Assembly: GCA_905221605.1 (NCBI GenBank) | Contig: CAJNDS010001113.1 | Location: 1,115,163 to 1,179,162 of the forward strand | Source: Symbiodinium natans | Taxonomy: Eukaryota; Sar; Dinophyceae; Suessiales; Symbiodiniaceae | Reading direction: 5' to 3' | Length of the DNA: 64,000 nt | In this document: positions 43,446-54,336 of the stretch, piece by piece | Position numbering within the stretch: the first letter of the stretch is position 1 | Layout: each line of letters starts with the position of its first letter | Translations under genes and position numbers: made by a program | The notes under the pieces: model-generated | What the model was told of the DNA's origin: nothing | What the model saw: only the letters and a program-made list of their open reading frames with translations | Databases searched by the model: none

Positions 43446-43742
43446 CTTCAACCCTTGACCAGAAAGCCTCGGTGGCCCAAGGGTCTGCGGTCTCAAACCT
43501 GAACCCCAAACCCACTCGTTGAGTGAATCGGTTCTCAGATTTCGCCTCGATAAGCTGATTGCTTAATATGCATACATGTACATATACGTATACATATACA
43601 TATACATATATATATATATATGGCCACCCATATACATATAAGGCTGTATATGTGTGCATGCACGCGTTCTATTGTGATACATTATACCACATTCTGTTGA
43701 ATGATGCCATTTGTTGTAGGGTTCCCATAATCCGTAGAAGTA

Positions 43743-43852
43743 CAACCCTAAACCCTAAACCCTAAACCCTTAACCCTCAACCCTCAACCCTAAACCCTAA
43801 ACCCTAAACCCTAAACCCTGAACCCTAAACCCTAAACCCTAAACCCTACAGG
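43743..43852. repeat. Telomere-like array
   Basis: CCCTAAA with a small CCCTCAA block. Confidence 0.95.
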
Positions 43853-43868
43853 GTACAGGGTTTCGCAG

Positions 43869-43929
43869 AGCGCGAGGTCGTCCAGGATATGAAGGCGAAG
43901 GCTCCCGGTCACACGCAGAGCGAACGGAG
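43869..43929 (+). CDS. Putative exon
   Basis: GGGTTTCGCAG acceptor, CGGAG|GGAATC donor-like site: EREVVQDMKAKAPGHTQSER. A CCCTAAA array ends 17 bases upstream. Confidence 0.43.
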
Positions 43930-43933
43930 GGAA

Positions 43934-44053
43934 TCTTATAAGGGACCTTAGGGGCTCTTTTGGGGGCTTATTGGGGGCTGCTTAGGCATATAGGGATTAC
44001 ATAAGGTCTATCTCGGGGTTCTCTAGGGGAAGAATTAAAATTAAGGGTCCCTT
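43934..44053. repeat. Dispersed repeat family F5, copy 2
   Basis: CTTATAAGGGACCTT...CTGCTTAGGCATATAG...ATTAAGGGTCCCTT, longer in the middle than copy 1. Confidence 0.7.
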
Positions 44054-44227
44054 CTACCCTAAACCCTAAACCCTAAAACCCTAAAGCCCTAAATTCTTGT
44101 ACGCCTTAAACAGGTTTTGTTGTTCCTGTGAGTTGCTCGGCTTTGACCGGCTTCTGAGCCTTTCTGTGTTGACGGGTATAGTCAGCCCTACGCCCGACGC
44201 CCTTGATTTGAGGGGTCCCTTTTGAAG

Positions 44228-44320
44228 TGGGTTTAGGGTTTAGGGTTTAGGGTTTAGGGTTTAGGGTTTAGGGTTTAGGGTTTAGGGTTTAGGGTTTAGG
44301 GTTTAGGGTTGAGGGTGTGA
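44228..44320. repeat. Telomere-like array (TTTAGGG)
   Basis: About 12 perfect units. Confidence 0.97.
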
Positions 44321-44424
44321 CATGAAGCCTCTACTTGCCCAAGCCCGAAAGCCTGAAAGGTGCCGCCTTCAACCTCCCATCTGCTATTGCTTGCTCCCCT
44401 GCGGGTTTTGTTTGGGGGGTGCCC

Positions 44425-44700
44425 CAAACCCTAAACCCTATAAGCCCCAAACCCTAAACCCTAAACCCTAAACCCTAAACCCTGAACCCTAAATCCTACA
44501 CCCTAAACCCTAAACCCTAACCCCTAAACCCTACAAGCCCCAAAGCTTGAAGCCCGAAACCCCAAACCCCTAAACCTTCAACCCGGGTTCAGGGTTTAGG
44601 GTAGGGTTTCGGGTTTAGGGTTTAGGGTTTAGGGTTTGGGGTTTAGGGTTTAGGGTTTAGGGTTTAGGGTTTGGGGTTGAGGGTTCAGGGTTTAGGGTTC
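44425..44700. repeat. Opposed telomere-like arrays
   Basis: CCCTAAA to about 44580, then TTTAGGG from about 44590, with almost no spacer, so the junction is a large inverted repeat. Confidence 0.93.
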
Positions 44701-44749
44701 CTGATGAGGAACTTGCTTTAAACGGCCACAAACCGGGGGTATGTTGCAG

Positions 44750-44856
44750 AGAAGATGGCCATCTTCATTGCGGTAGCTGAGTGTGAGCTCGTGAACAAGA
44801 GCCCCTGTTCCTGGTATCCTAAAATGATAGGCTCTGTTCAGCTCTGCTCATTTTAA
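44750..44856 (+). CDS. Putative terminal exon
   Basis: GTATGTTGCAG acceptor, then KMAIFIAVAECELVNKSPCS and WYPKMIGSVQLCSF to TAA 44854-44856. Hydrophobic at the start. Unidentified. Confidence 0.42.
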
Positions 44857-45239
44857 ATTAGGAGCTCTGGAAAGGGAAGCTTATTCTCCCGTTTTTGGGG
44901 CGAGGACATCAAGAACCAGCCGCCTCTCCCACCCACTCAACAACCCCAAAGAGGACGGTCAATCCTCCAGGGGAGGGTCCCTAAGTCCTAAGCAGGGTCC
45001 TTACCAAAATGCATCCTTCTCAAAGAGGTTCCCCAAATTTCCCCAAAAGAGTCCGGGCAAGGATTCCCTAAACCCTAAACCCTAAAAACCCCTAAAACCC
45101 TAAACCCTAAGCCCCCAAAAAATATCCGGGCAATGCAACGGAATAGCTCGCAATGATGCTGGTAGGTCTCCCTGCTGCGGACCTTCACGGACATCTCCGA
45201 GACGCCTCAGGAGAGACCATGGAAACCCCCCTAGACCCG

Positions 45240-45500
45240 AAGCCCTAAACCCGAAAGCCCAAGGCCCTACCTAAGCCCTAAAACCCTAAACCCCTAAACC
45301 CCGAAACCCGATCTAAGGCCGAAACCAAAAACCCCTAAACCCTAAAGTCCTAAACCCCCAAACACAAAAAACCCTAAACCCTAAACCCAAAACCCTGCAC
45401 CCTAAACCTCCAAACCCTAAAGCCCTAAAGCCCTAAAACCCTAAACCTCCAAACCCTACACCCTAACGCCCTAAAACCCTAAACCCTGAAAGCCTAAACT
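45240..45500. repeat. Degenerate telomere-like tract
   Basis: Mixed CCCTAAA, CCCGAAA and CCTCCAAA words. Confidence 0.85.
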
Positions 45501-45579
45501 CCGAACTTCTCAGAGGTTCTTCTGCCCTGCAAGGACTGGAGCCCGGGGACGCACGGCGCCGGACTAAGGGCTCCGTTTT

Positions 45580-45715
45580 GGGGGTAGGGTTTAGGGTTTG
45601 GGGTTTAGGGTTTAGGGTTTGGGGTTTGGGGTTTAGGGTTTAGGGTTTAGGGTTTAGGGTTTAGGGACCCTCAACCCTAAACCCTAAACCCTCAACCCTA
45701 AACCCTAAACCCACT
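45580..45715. repeat. Opposed telomere-like arrays
   Basis: TTTAGGG/TTTGGGG to about 45666, immediately followed by CCCTCAA and CCCTAAA. Confidence 0.93.
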
Positions 45716-46041
45716 TGCAAGAGATGCCCTGAGGCCTGTGGTATTCGGATGGCCAGGAAGCCAAGGTGGTCTACCTGCCCCAGGCAGGTTCCCGATAGTC
45801 TTGGGGTTTAGGGTTTAGGGTTTAGGGTTTAGGGTTCACGGTTTGGGGTTTCGGGTTTAGGGTTGAGGGTTTACGGTTCAGGGTTGAGGGCTCAAGGCGT
45901 AAATGGCATGCTGATTAAATCTGAAGACGAACACGAAGACTGTAGCATTCTTAGTGTTATGAGCCTCATTCAAAATACTTCGATCGTTTTGATTCTTGTG
46001 GATTCTTGGACTCATGCACAGAGTGATTATATAATTGGTTT

Positions 46042-46045
<4 letters not shown>

Positions 46046-46084
<39 letters not shown>
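46046..46084. repeat. T homopolymer of about 39 bases
   Basis: Uninterrupted T run in an AT-rich setting. Confidence 0.95.
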
Positions 46085-46524
46085 CAAATTTCCGGCCAAT
46101 TAAACTACTTACATCAATTACATTCGCCAAGCTGGAGCTTCGAACTTACGTAGTTTAGTTAATCAACTCCGGCCAATCAAATACTCAACCTAATTTCTCT
46201 CTGAGCGTGGCATCATTCTATTTAGGTAGTGACGATAAGGGGTGCTTTGTGGTCTTTTTTTTGCTGTCGCTGTTGGAAGCAAGGTTCCAAGTTGAAGCTT
46301 TGTTTGATGTTTCGCAGGGTCTGAGGGGAGGTTCTGTCCCATGCATCGTGAGTGCAGGGTCTGGGCCGAAAAACCCCCTAAACCCCCAACAACCTCCAAT
46401 CCCCCAACCCCTAAACCCTAAACCCTAAACCCTAAACCCTAAACCCCAAACCCTAAACCCTAAACCCTAAACCCTAGCCCTAAACCCTACAGCCGAAATT
46501 CGACCAGGGGGTGTGGGGTGGCAG

Positions 46525-46580
46525 GTCGCGCAGGAAGTGGTCAACGGCACTGCGTCCCAAAATGCAGCAGCTCGGCCCAG
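46525..46580 (+). CDS. Putative exon
   Basis: GGGGTGGCAG|GTC acceptor, CGGCCCAG|GCGTCC donor (GC type), phase 0 to 2: VAQEVVNGTASQNAAARP. Arrays upstream and downstream. Confidence 0.48.
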
Positions 46581-46609
46581 GCGTCCTCTTCAAACTTCAA
46601 CCCTAAGCC

Positions 46610-47110
46610 TGGGTTTAGGGTTTAGGGTTTAGGGTTTACGGTTTTAGGGTTTTAGGGTTTGAGGGCTTAAGGGTCTAAGGGCATTTAAGGATTTAAGGGG
46701 TTCAAGGGCATTAAGGATTTAAGGGTATTTAAGGATTCAAGGGTTTAAGGGTTTAGGGTTTAGGGTTTCGGGGTCCAGGGTTTAGGGGTTGAGGGTTCAA
46801 GGTTTAGGGTTTAGGGTTTAGGGTTTCGGGTTAAGGGTTTAGGGTTTAGGGTTTAGGGAAGCCGAGGCCCAGCGCCTCTTGGCCATCGTCCGCCGCCGAT
46901 CTGGCGGGGCTTCGAGCGAAGACGAGGCTTGGCCGCACTTAAAGGTTTAGGGTTTAGGGTTTAGGGTTTAGGGTTTAGAGTTTAGGGTTTAGGGTTTAGG
47001 GTTTTAGGGTTGAGGGTTTAGGGGTTTAGGGTTTCGAATTTTCGGGTTGAGGCTGTAGGGTTTTAGGTTTGAGGGTCTAGGGTCTAGGGGCTTAGGGTTT
47101 GGAGTTTTCG
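46610..47110. repeat. TTTAGGG arrays around an exon-like island
   Basis: Arrays at 46610-46860 (with an ATTTAAGG sub-repeat at 46680-46750) and 46940-47110. The island 46859-46942 reads EAEAQRLLAIVRRRSGGASS on the plus strand; a second frame is also open. Confidence 0.85.
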
Positions 47111-47163
47111 GGTTGACGCTTGTGCAGGGATTTGGGATTTTATTGGTGCCGCCTTCTGCTGAG

Positions 47164-47220
47164 GATGTCGCAGGGCCTATGGACGTTGCAAAAATCGCAT
47201 GTGGCGTAGATGTTGGCCAG
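47164..47220 (+). CDS. Putative exon
   Basis: CTTCTGCTGAG|GAT acceptor, phase 0: DVAGPMDVAKIACGVDVGQ. The donor is unclear. Confidence 0.4.
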
Positions 47221-47414
47221 TTAAGATTTAGGGTTAGGTATATCCCTAAGCCTTGAACTGTACGATCTCAACCCTTAAACCCTCAACCCTCAACCTCAAC
47301 CCTCAACCCTCAACCCTAAACCCTAAACCCTCATCAAAGCGAAGCTCAAAGGAGGAGTCTCAAGTCCCAAAGGCCTGTCGACAAAACAGATGTAGGTCCT
47401 TTCTCAACGCAGCC

Positions 47415-47745
47415 CTGAGCCCTAAACCCTAAACCCTAAAACCCTAAAACCCTAAAACCCTAGAACCCTAAAACCCTAAAACCCTAAAACCCTAAACCCT
47501 AAACCCTACCTAAACCCTATACCCTCAAACCCTTAACATCCCTAAAATCCCTACCCTAAACCCGAAACCCCATTTCCTGGGGGCCGTTTCCCAGCTTGAA
47601 TCGTCACTTGGGGTTTAGGGTTTAGGGCTTAGGGTTTAGGGTTTAGGGTTTGGGGTCTAGGATATGGGGTTTGGGGAGGTTTGGGGTTCAGGGTTTGGGG
47701 CTTGGGGTTTAGGGTTTGGGGTTTAAGGGTTTGAGGCTTCGGGTT
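47415..47745. repeat. Opposed telomere-like arrays
   Basis: CCCTAAA and CCCTAAAA to about 47575, then TTTAGGG/TTTGGGG from about 47612. Confidence 0.92.
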
Positions 47746-47845
47746 TATCTTGGGGTAGTCTTCATATGGGCCCCAAACTGGGGATCACGTATCTTCCCCT
47801 TACAAACTACAGGACCATAGGCAGGAATTAGGGTTTGTGGAACAG

Positions 47846-47905
47846 GATGACCTGGACGAGGAAGAGGAGGAGGAGGCGTTGCACCTGACAAGATCATCCA
47901 TCCCC
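47846..47905 (+). CDS. Putative exon, acidic
   Basis: GTGGAACAG|GAT acceptor, phase 0: DDLDEEEEEEALHLTRSSIP. Confidence 0.38.
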
Positions 47906-48289
47906 AAATCTCAAGCCCTAAGCCCTTCGAACCCTAAACCCTAGACCCTAGGCCCTAAACCCTAAACCCTAAACCCTAAGCCCTAAACCCTAAGCCTCAT
48001 GCCCTAACAACCTTTCGAACCTTAAGCCCCAAGTCCCAAACCTTGTGTTCTTCGGGAGTTCAGCGGGGGGGTCTTGGGCTTTTGCATGTGGACTTTTTGT
48101 TTGGGGGTGTGTGCAGGACGCGATGCAGACTTGCGGCAGATTCTAGGGGCTTTAACGTGCTTGAGGGGGCTTGAGGGGGCTGGGTTGTCTTGCTGGTTCT
48201 TTACACACAGCCCTCATCCCCAAATCGTGAACCCCCCCCCCCCCCAAACCCTAACCCTAAACCCTAAACCGCAAAGCAAGCCGTCACAG

Positions 48290-48344
48290 GAGGAGCTTAC
48301 AATCCCGGAGGGCCACGCGCTCTACCGCTTTGAGACGGTTCAAG
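48290..48344 (+). CDS. Putative exon
   Basis: CCGTCACAG|GAG acceptor, GTTCAAG|GTGGCG donor, phase 0 to 1: EELTIPEGHALYRFETVQ. Preceded by a short CCCTAAA run, followed by TTTAGGG repeats. Confidence 0.5.
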
Positions 48345-48496
48345 GTGGCGGGCGGCGGTTCGGGCTTAGGGTTTAGGGTTTAAGGTTTAGGGTTTTGGGT
48401 TTTTGGGTGACCAGAGGATTTGAAGCTTTAGGGTTGAGGGTTTCAGGGTTTAGGGTTAAGGGTTAGGGTTTGAGGGTTTTAGGGTTTGGGGCTGGG

Positions 48497-48592
48497 GATT
48501 GCCTGGAGGTTCATGGGTACTCAGAAGTAGGGTTATAAGTCGGGTAACTATGGTTCTATTCAAAAGTACCCGTGAACTTCCAAGTAATCTCC
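48497..48592. mobile_element. Foldback family F3, copy a
   Basis: GGAGGTTCATGGGTACTCAG pairs with AAAGTACCCGTGAACTTCC. Related to 49690, 51598 and the end at 58060. Confidence 0.78.
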
Positions 48593-48599
48593 GAACCCT

Positions 48600-48770
48600 G
48601 AACTGCATGGTGAGGCTAAACCCTTAGCCCTAAACCCTAAACAGTAAGCCCTAAACCCTAAACCCTAAACCCTGGCCCTAAACCCTAAACCCTAAACCCT
48701 AAACCCGAAACCCTAAACCCTAAACCCTAAACCCTAAACCCTAAACCCTAAACCCTAAACCCTACTCCCA
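48600..48770. repeat. Telomere-like array
   Basis: About 22 CCCTAAA units with few variants. Confidence 0.95.
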
Positions 48771-48776
48771 TCTGGA

Positions 48777-48862
48777 CACCAAAGAAGACTTGACAGCCCA
48801 AACAGGCGAGTGCCCGATCTCCACCTTGCCGCTGCTGCAAACACGGACGCTTTGCGGGGTTA
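48777..48862 (+). CDS. Exon-like island
   Basis: Reads DTKEDLTAQTGECPISTLPL then LQTRTLCG, starting 7 bases after a CCCTAAA array. Confidence 0.38.
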
Positions 48863-49085
48863 GGGTTTCAGGAATTGGGGTAAGAAGCCCTGCTCCCCAA
48901 ATCCTAAACCCTAAACCCCAATATTCCTAAACCCTAAACCTTAAACCCCACACCCTAAACCCCAATTCCTAAACCCTAAACCTTCAACCCTAAACCCTAG
49001 ACTCCAAACCCTAAACCCCAACCCTTAACCCCAATCCCCAAACCCCAAACCCCCAAGCCCTCAACCCTAAACCCATCCAAGGAAG

Positions 49086-49124
49086 ATCTTGGATGAGCAT
49101 GTCCGACAGCTGCTCATCGCCAAG
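49086..49124 (+). CDS. Putative exon, possibly N-terminal part of the MEMO-like gene
   Basis: ATCCAAGGAAG acceptor, GCCAAG|GCATGG donor (GC type), phase 0 to 0: ILDEHVRQLLIAK. MEMO1 proteins have an amphipathic helix in the corresponding N-terminal place, but the link is inference. Confidence 0.4.
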
Positions 49125-49306
49125 GCATGGAAACACTTGATGGCTACTGCTACTATCGTTCTCGCTCTATTGCTCTTCGTATGATGTTCAAGCCAAAACC
49201 CTAAACCCTAAACCCGAAACCCTAAACCCGAAACCCTAAACGCTGGACCCCAAGTTCTGACCCCCGAGCGTTGTGAAATCCGTGTGCACAGGCGCGAATC
49301 TCGCAG

Positions 49307-49519
49307 GGTGAGGACAAGGCACGAGTGAGCTTCGCATGTGGGTCTTCGAAAGCAGAATCGTACCTGTTTGGGGTTCCCGCAGAATGGACTTTGGCATGTT
49401 GGGGCAATTGGTACCTCTATCTTGGGAGACTCTCATATCATAGTGGGTTTCTGCATGAGAATATGAACAGTCTACAGCAATCCTACACCGTCGCTGAAGG
49501 GGTGGGGCTTGAGGTCTGA
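49307..49519 (+). CDS. Putative terminal exon
   Basis: GAATCTCGCAG|GGT acceptor and an open frame of 70 codons to a stop at 49517-49519. It starts GEDKARVSFACGSSKAESYL and continues through an aromatic stretch (LACWGNWYLYLG). Unidentified. If it is the real end of a gene, the MEMO-like gene must start after it. Confidence 0.42.
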   Translation, partial: GEDKARVSFACGSSKAESYLFGVPAEWTLACWGNWYLYLGRLSYHSGFLHENMNSLQQSYTVAEGVGLEV

Positions 49520-49689
49520 AGGAGGCTTAAGTTTGCGGAAGGCTAGGTGATTGATCCGTGATGTGCGCTCTGCTATCCTTGAAGGTTTTGGGGTCTCTGC
49601 CCACCACCGATGACATGTTGGCCCTAAGTCAGCCCTAAGCCCTAAAAGCCCTAAAAGCCCTAAGCCCTAAACCCTAAACCCTAAACCCT

Positions 49690-49771
49690 ACTTGGAGTTT
49701 CAGGGTACTGATAAGCCACCCTAAGTCCCCCAGGTTATTAGTTTGGGGTCATAGGTACCCATGAACCTACA
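49690..49771. mobile_element. Foldback family F3, copy b
   Basis: ACTTGGAGTTTCAGGGTACT and AGGTACCCATGAACCT at the two ends; CCCTAAA arrays touch both sides. Confidence 0.68.
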
Positions 49772-49866
49772 ACCCTAAACCCTAAACCCTAAACCCTAAA
49801 CCCTAAACCCTAAACCCTAAATCCTAACCCTAAACCCTAAACCCTAAACCCTAAACCCTAAACCAA
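49772..49866. repeat. Telomere-like array
   Basis: About 13 CCCTAAA units. Confidence 0.96.
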
Positions 49867-49883
49867 GTAAGCCCTATCGACAG

Positions 49884-49958
49884 GGCAAGCGGGAGGGGGC
49901 CGCCCCGCGCTTCGCCCTCCTGGGACGAGACGACCAGAACGCCCGGGAACCCTTCCAG
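49884..49958 (+). CDS. Exon-like island
   Basis: TATCGACAG|GGC acceptor, phase 0: GKREGAAPRFALLGRDDQNA then REPFQ. The donor is not of AG|GN type, so the end is uncertain. Confidence 0.38.
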
Positions 49959-50534
49959 CTGGGGCTTTGGGTTTTGGGCTCGGGGTTCGGGACTTTGGGG
50001 TTTGGGGTTTAGGGTTTAGGGTTTAGGGTTTAGAGTTTTTTGTTCAGGCTTGTAGGCTTTAGGTTCAGGGTGGCGAGGGCTTCCAGGGCGATTGCCTTCA
50101 GCCCCTAAATCTTCCCGTAGCCCTAGAACCCGCCTTCAGAAGAGGTAGTCTGAGGTGTCAGTTCCCCGGGGCCCTGAATATTTTTTGAGGCTCCGGAAGT
50201 CGGGGGAAGTAGGACACTTCAGAGTGCCTTTTTTTTGGTCATGCATCTTGTGGCCTTTTTTACCCCCCCAAGTCTATCCACTTTGGGCTTGCAGCTCTAT
50301 CCACTCTGGGCTTGCAACCTTCCTCAGCGCATGCGGTGTGGGGGGAGGAGGTCGCTGAGGTCTGGGTTTAGGGTTTTAGGGTCCAGGGTTTCGGGTCCAG
50401 TGTCGTTGTAGATTTCGGCGTGAGCCTTAACAGGAGTAGTTGGAGTAGCCGCACTCATCGTGGTCGCGGCATGGTACTTGACTACATGGTGGGTGTTCGT
50501 GCGCTTCCCAACCCAAAACAAACATGACGCAGCA

Positions 50535-50568
50535 AGGTGGTGGTGGCGGTGGTGGTGGTGGTGGTGGT
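50535..50568. repeat. GGT trinucleotide microsatellite
   Basis: About 11 GGT/GGC units. Confidence 0.92.
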
Positions 50569-50668
50569 AACCCTAAACCCTAAACCCCAAACCCTACACC
50601 CTGAACCCTAAACCCTAAACCCTAACCCCTAAAGCCGCAGTGGTAGAAGTTCCTTGGCCGGTGCTGAG

Positions 50669-53600
50669 GTCGCAGCGATCGTCGTGCCAACACAAGGCTC
50701 TCTGGTGTCTGGGATTCGGCATGTTGCGGGGGCTTTGCAGAAACGAGGCGATGTAGACCAAGTTCTGACATCCCACTGTGCTCTCCCTAAACCCTAAACC
50801 CTAAGCCCTAAACCCTAAACCCTAAACCCTAAACCCTAAATCTGAGCCGTCGAGGCGCCTATGCGAACCTCAGCGAGCCCTTCGCGCAGCTCGCCGACCC
50901 GCCGACGGGGCTCGGGGAGGCCGGGTCACGGATTGACTGGCTGGCTCTTAGTAGGGAATGAGGGAAGGAGGGGCCTGTAAATGCCCTAAACCCTAAACCC
51001 TAAACCCTAAACCCTAAACCCTAAACCCTAAACCCTTTTTATAGGGCCCTCATTCCCTACTAAGAACCAGGGTGTTGAAGCTTCGGCCTTTGGGGTGCTG
51101 GATGTTGTTTTGCTCTTGCCATGTCACCACTTAGTTAGGGTTTAGGGTTTAGGGTTTAGGGTTTAGGGTTTGCGAACACTTAAACTGCATTTTTTGGCGC
51201 CAACGTGCTCACACCTCGTCCCCACTACCAGGTTCAGCGGCTTTTCGTGCTGGCACCTGTTTGGGATTGTGCCTGGGCCCGCGCTCCTTTAGGGTTGAGG
51301 GTTTAGGATTTAGGGTTGAGGGTTTAGGGTTGAGGGTTTAGGGTTTAGGTTTGGGAGATGTTGGGAGTGAAGGGACGCTGGAGCTTTCGGAATTCAGGGA
51401 ACCTGGAAGGAGTTTGGGCGTGTCGGGGGGGGGGGGGGTGGATAGGTGAGCTGACCCTGACAGGACATGTTGGATGGAAGCCCTAAAAGGAGAGAAGTGG
51501 CAAGCCCAAAGCCGTTAAATCAGATGCTTTAAGAAATAAAGGATGACGTTGTCGCAAATCCTAGACGCTACAAGGGGATGTTGGTGTGGCAATCTCTACT
51601 TGGAGGTTCAGGGTACTTAGTAACCAATTGTGAGTGTAGTTCTATCCCACTTCTAAGCTTTTGAAGTGCCCTTATGGTGTTATACTTGGGTTCTAAGTGC
51701 AATGATAATTGGGTTACTAGGTACCCTGAACCTCCAAGTAAGCCCCGAAGGGAGATATTGCGTGGGCCCCCTCAGATCGAGCCCTAAACCCATGAACCCC
51801 TGAACCCCTAAACCTCTAAACCCCTAAACCCCCATATCCCTAAATCTCTAAGCCCCCAAACCCCTAAGCTCCTAAACCCCTGAACCCCTAAGCCCCCTAC
51901 ACCCCAAAAACCCCTAAACCCCTGAACCCCTCAACTCCTAACCTCCTCAGCCCCTAAGCCCCTAAGGGTGCGCTTCGGCTTCGTTTTTTTTTTAGGCCCG
52001 ACATTCTTCGCCAAGTCCTTAGGTTACATCGATGGCTGCGGCATACCGGAACAGCGCTGTGCCTGGTGCCTTGGCCCTAATCCTCAGCTCCACAAATGCT
52101 ACCCTACAATCTTAGCGTTTAGGGTTTAGGGTTTAGGGTTTAGGGTTTAGGGTTTAGGGCAATCTTCCCCTAAGCCCTAAATCTTTACGACCTGCTATCT
52201 GCCACCTTTGCCTGAGGTATGGCAGCATGCCCTTGGACATCCCATTGTTGGAGCAGTTCCGAACCTCAAAGGCCCTCCTGCTGTTGGTTTAGGGTTTAGG
52301 GTTTCGGGTTTAGGGTTTAGGGTTTGGGGTTTAGGGCTCAGGATTTAGGTGTTCGGGGTTTTTGGGCTTACGGCTTAGGTTTTCCGGACTCAGGGTTCTG
52401 GAATTGGACTTCCTGCATACAGATGTTGGACATTTGCTTCTCATCGGGAAAGATGCTCCACGCACACACACACACACACACACGCAAGCTGGGAAGCAAT
52501 GAACCCTAAACCCTAAACCCTAAACCCTAAACCCTAAGCCCTAAGCCCTAAGCCCTAAACCCTAAACCCGAAACCCTAAACCCCTAAACTCCGCAAATGC
52601 AAGGCGGCTTGCTGCACCATCCAAAGATGGGCAGATGCCGTACCGTTTTGCTAGCTCTTCCTTCCTTTTCTGTGTCACTCTAGCCCTAAACCCTAAACCC
52701 TAAACCCTAAACCCTAAACCCTAAACCCTAAACCCTAAACCCTAAACCCTAAACCCTAAACCCTAAACCCTAAAACCCTAAACCCTAAACCCTAAACCCT
52801 AAACCCTAAACCCTAAACCCTAAACCCTAAAAACCCTAAACCCTAAACCCTAAACCTTAAACCCTAAACCCTAAACCCAAAACCCTGAACCTTAAACCCG
52901 GTTTCTTTGCCTCCCTGCTCCAGCAGCACCCCTCCTCTCTGCTGCAAAATGCCGTGCAGCTTGCAGAAGAGGTTTTGTACTTGAAACCTTAAACCGGAAA
53001 CCCTGAACCCTAAACCCTAAAGCGTAAGCCCTAAACCCAAACATGGGGGATTCCATGGCTACTATTTGCTTAAGAACCCCGCAAAGAAGATAATAATCCC
53101 TACACTGCCCTTATCAGGAAGAACATTTCTCAGGTTTGTCGGAGTTGTTAAGCAGTTAGTAGATGGGTTTACGATATCAGGGGTACTTTGTTTGCGGTCC
53201 TTGTTATCAGGGAATCCTATGATTTGGGGGCCTATGTTAAGCTTCCCTGATTGTGTTATTGTCGTAAACCCTAGTAGTAGAGAAGGTAACCTTTAGCCTT
53301 TTTTTGGGTAGTATAATCCCCTTATAATCCCAAAGGTTGGCCTTCCCCAGCTTACTGGACAACTAAGTAAACCCAAATATGGGGGGATTCTGTGGGTAGT
53401 TCTTGCGGTGCTGCTAAAGCTTCGCTCCTGTCCGAGGCATTTCAGGTCGTGACTGTTGAGCAGGACTGGCCGCAGAAGTTCCATTCTGGGGTTTAGGGGT
53501 TGGGGTTTAGGGTTCAGGGTTCAGGGTTTAGGGTTTCGGGTTTAGGGTTTAGGGTTTAGGGTTTAGGGCTTAGGGTTTAAGGAATCTTCGCGGTTGTAAT

Positions 53601-54298
53601 CATAAGTAGGGCTATACGTAGGGGTAACTCAGATAAGTGGGATGATGATGGGTTGCAAACTTTTTTTGGGGTACTTATAGCCCTTCTACAAGGCCTTAGT
53701 AGCCTTCGTGACACCAAACAAGAGGACCAGATTATGCAGAGCTGGTCACCTTTGCTGGCAAGAGAAGTCTCATTCTTGGGGTTTAGGGTTTAGGGCTTAG
53801 GGGGACATCCGGGGAGCAGAGCTCCACCTTAGATTGGTTTATCCGGTTGGGAGTTTGGTTTTGCGCCTTCACCCCAACCGCAATATACATGCCTACTGTG
53901 AAGCCGTTATAGACCCTCATGACCCTAACCCTAAACCCTAAACCCTAAACCCTAAACCCTAAACCCTAAACCCTAAACCCTAAACCCTAAACCCTAAACC
54001 CTAAACCCTAAACCCTAAACCCTAAACCCTAAACCCTAAACCCTAAACCCTAAACCCTAAACCCTAAGCCTAAACCCTAAACCCTAAACCCTAAACCCTA
54101 AACCCTAAACCCTAAACCCTAAACCCTAAACCCTAAACCCTAAACCCTAAACCCTAAACCCTAAACCCCAGACGATGAGCGCAGAACGTCCTAAAGCTGC
54201 AGGACCAGCGCGAGCGTTGCATCGAAGCACTCCTGCCTTTTGTGCAGAGCTGCGTCGGCGAGGCTGGGTTTGGGGGTTTAGGGTTTAGGGTTTAGGGT

Positions 54299-54336
<38 letters not shown>

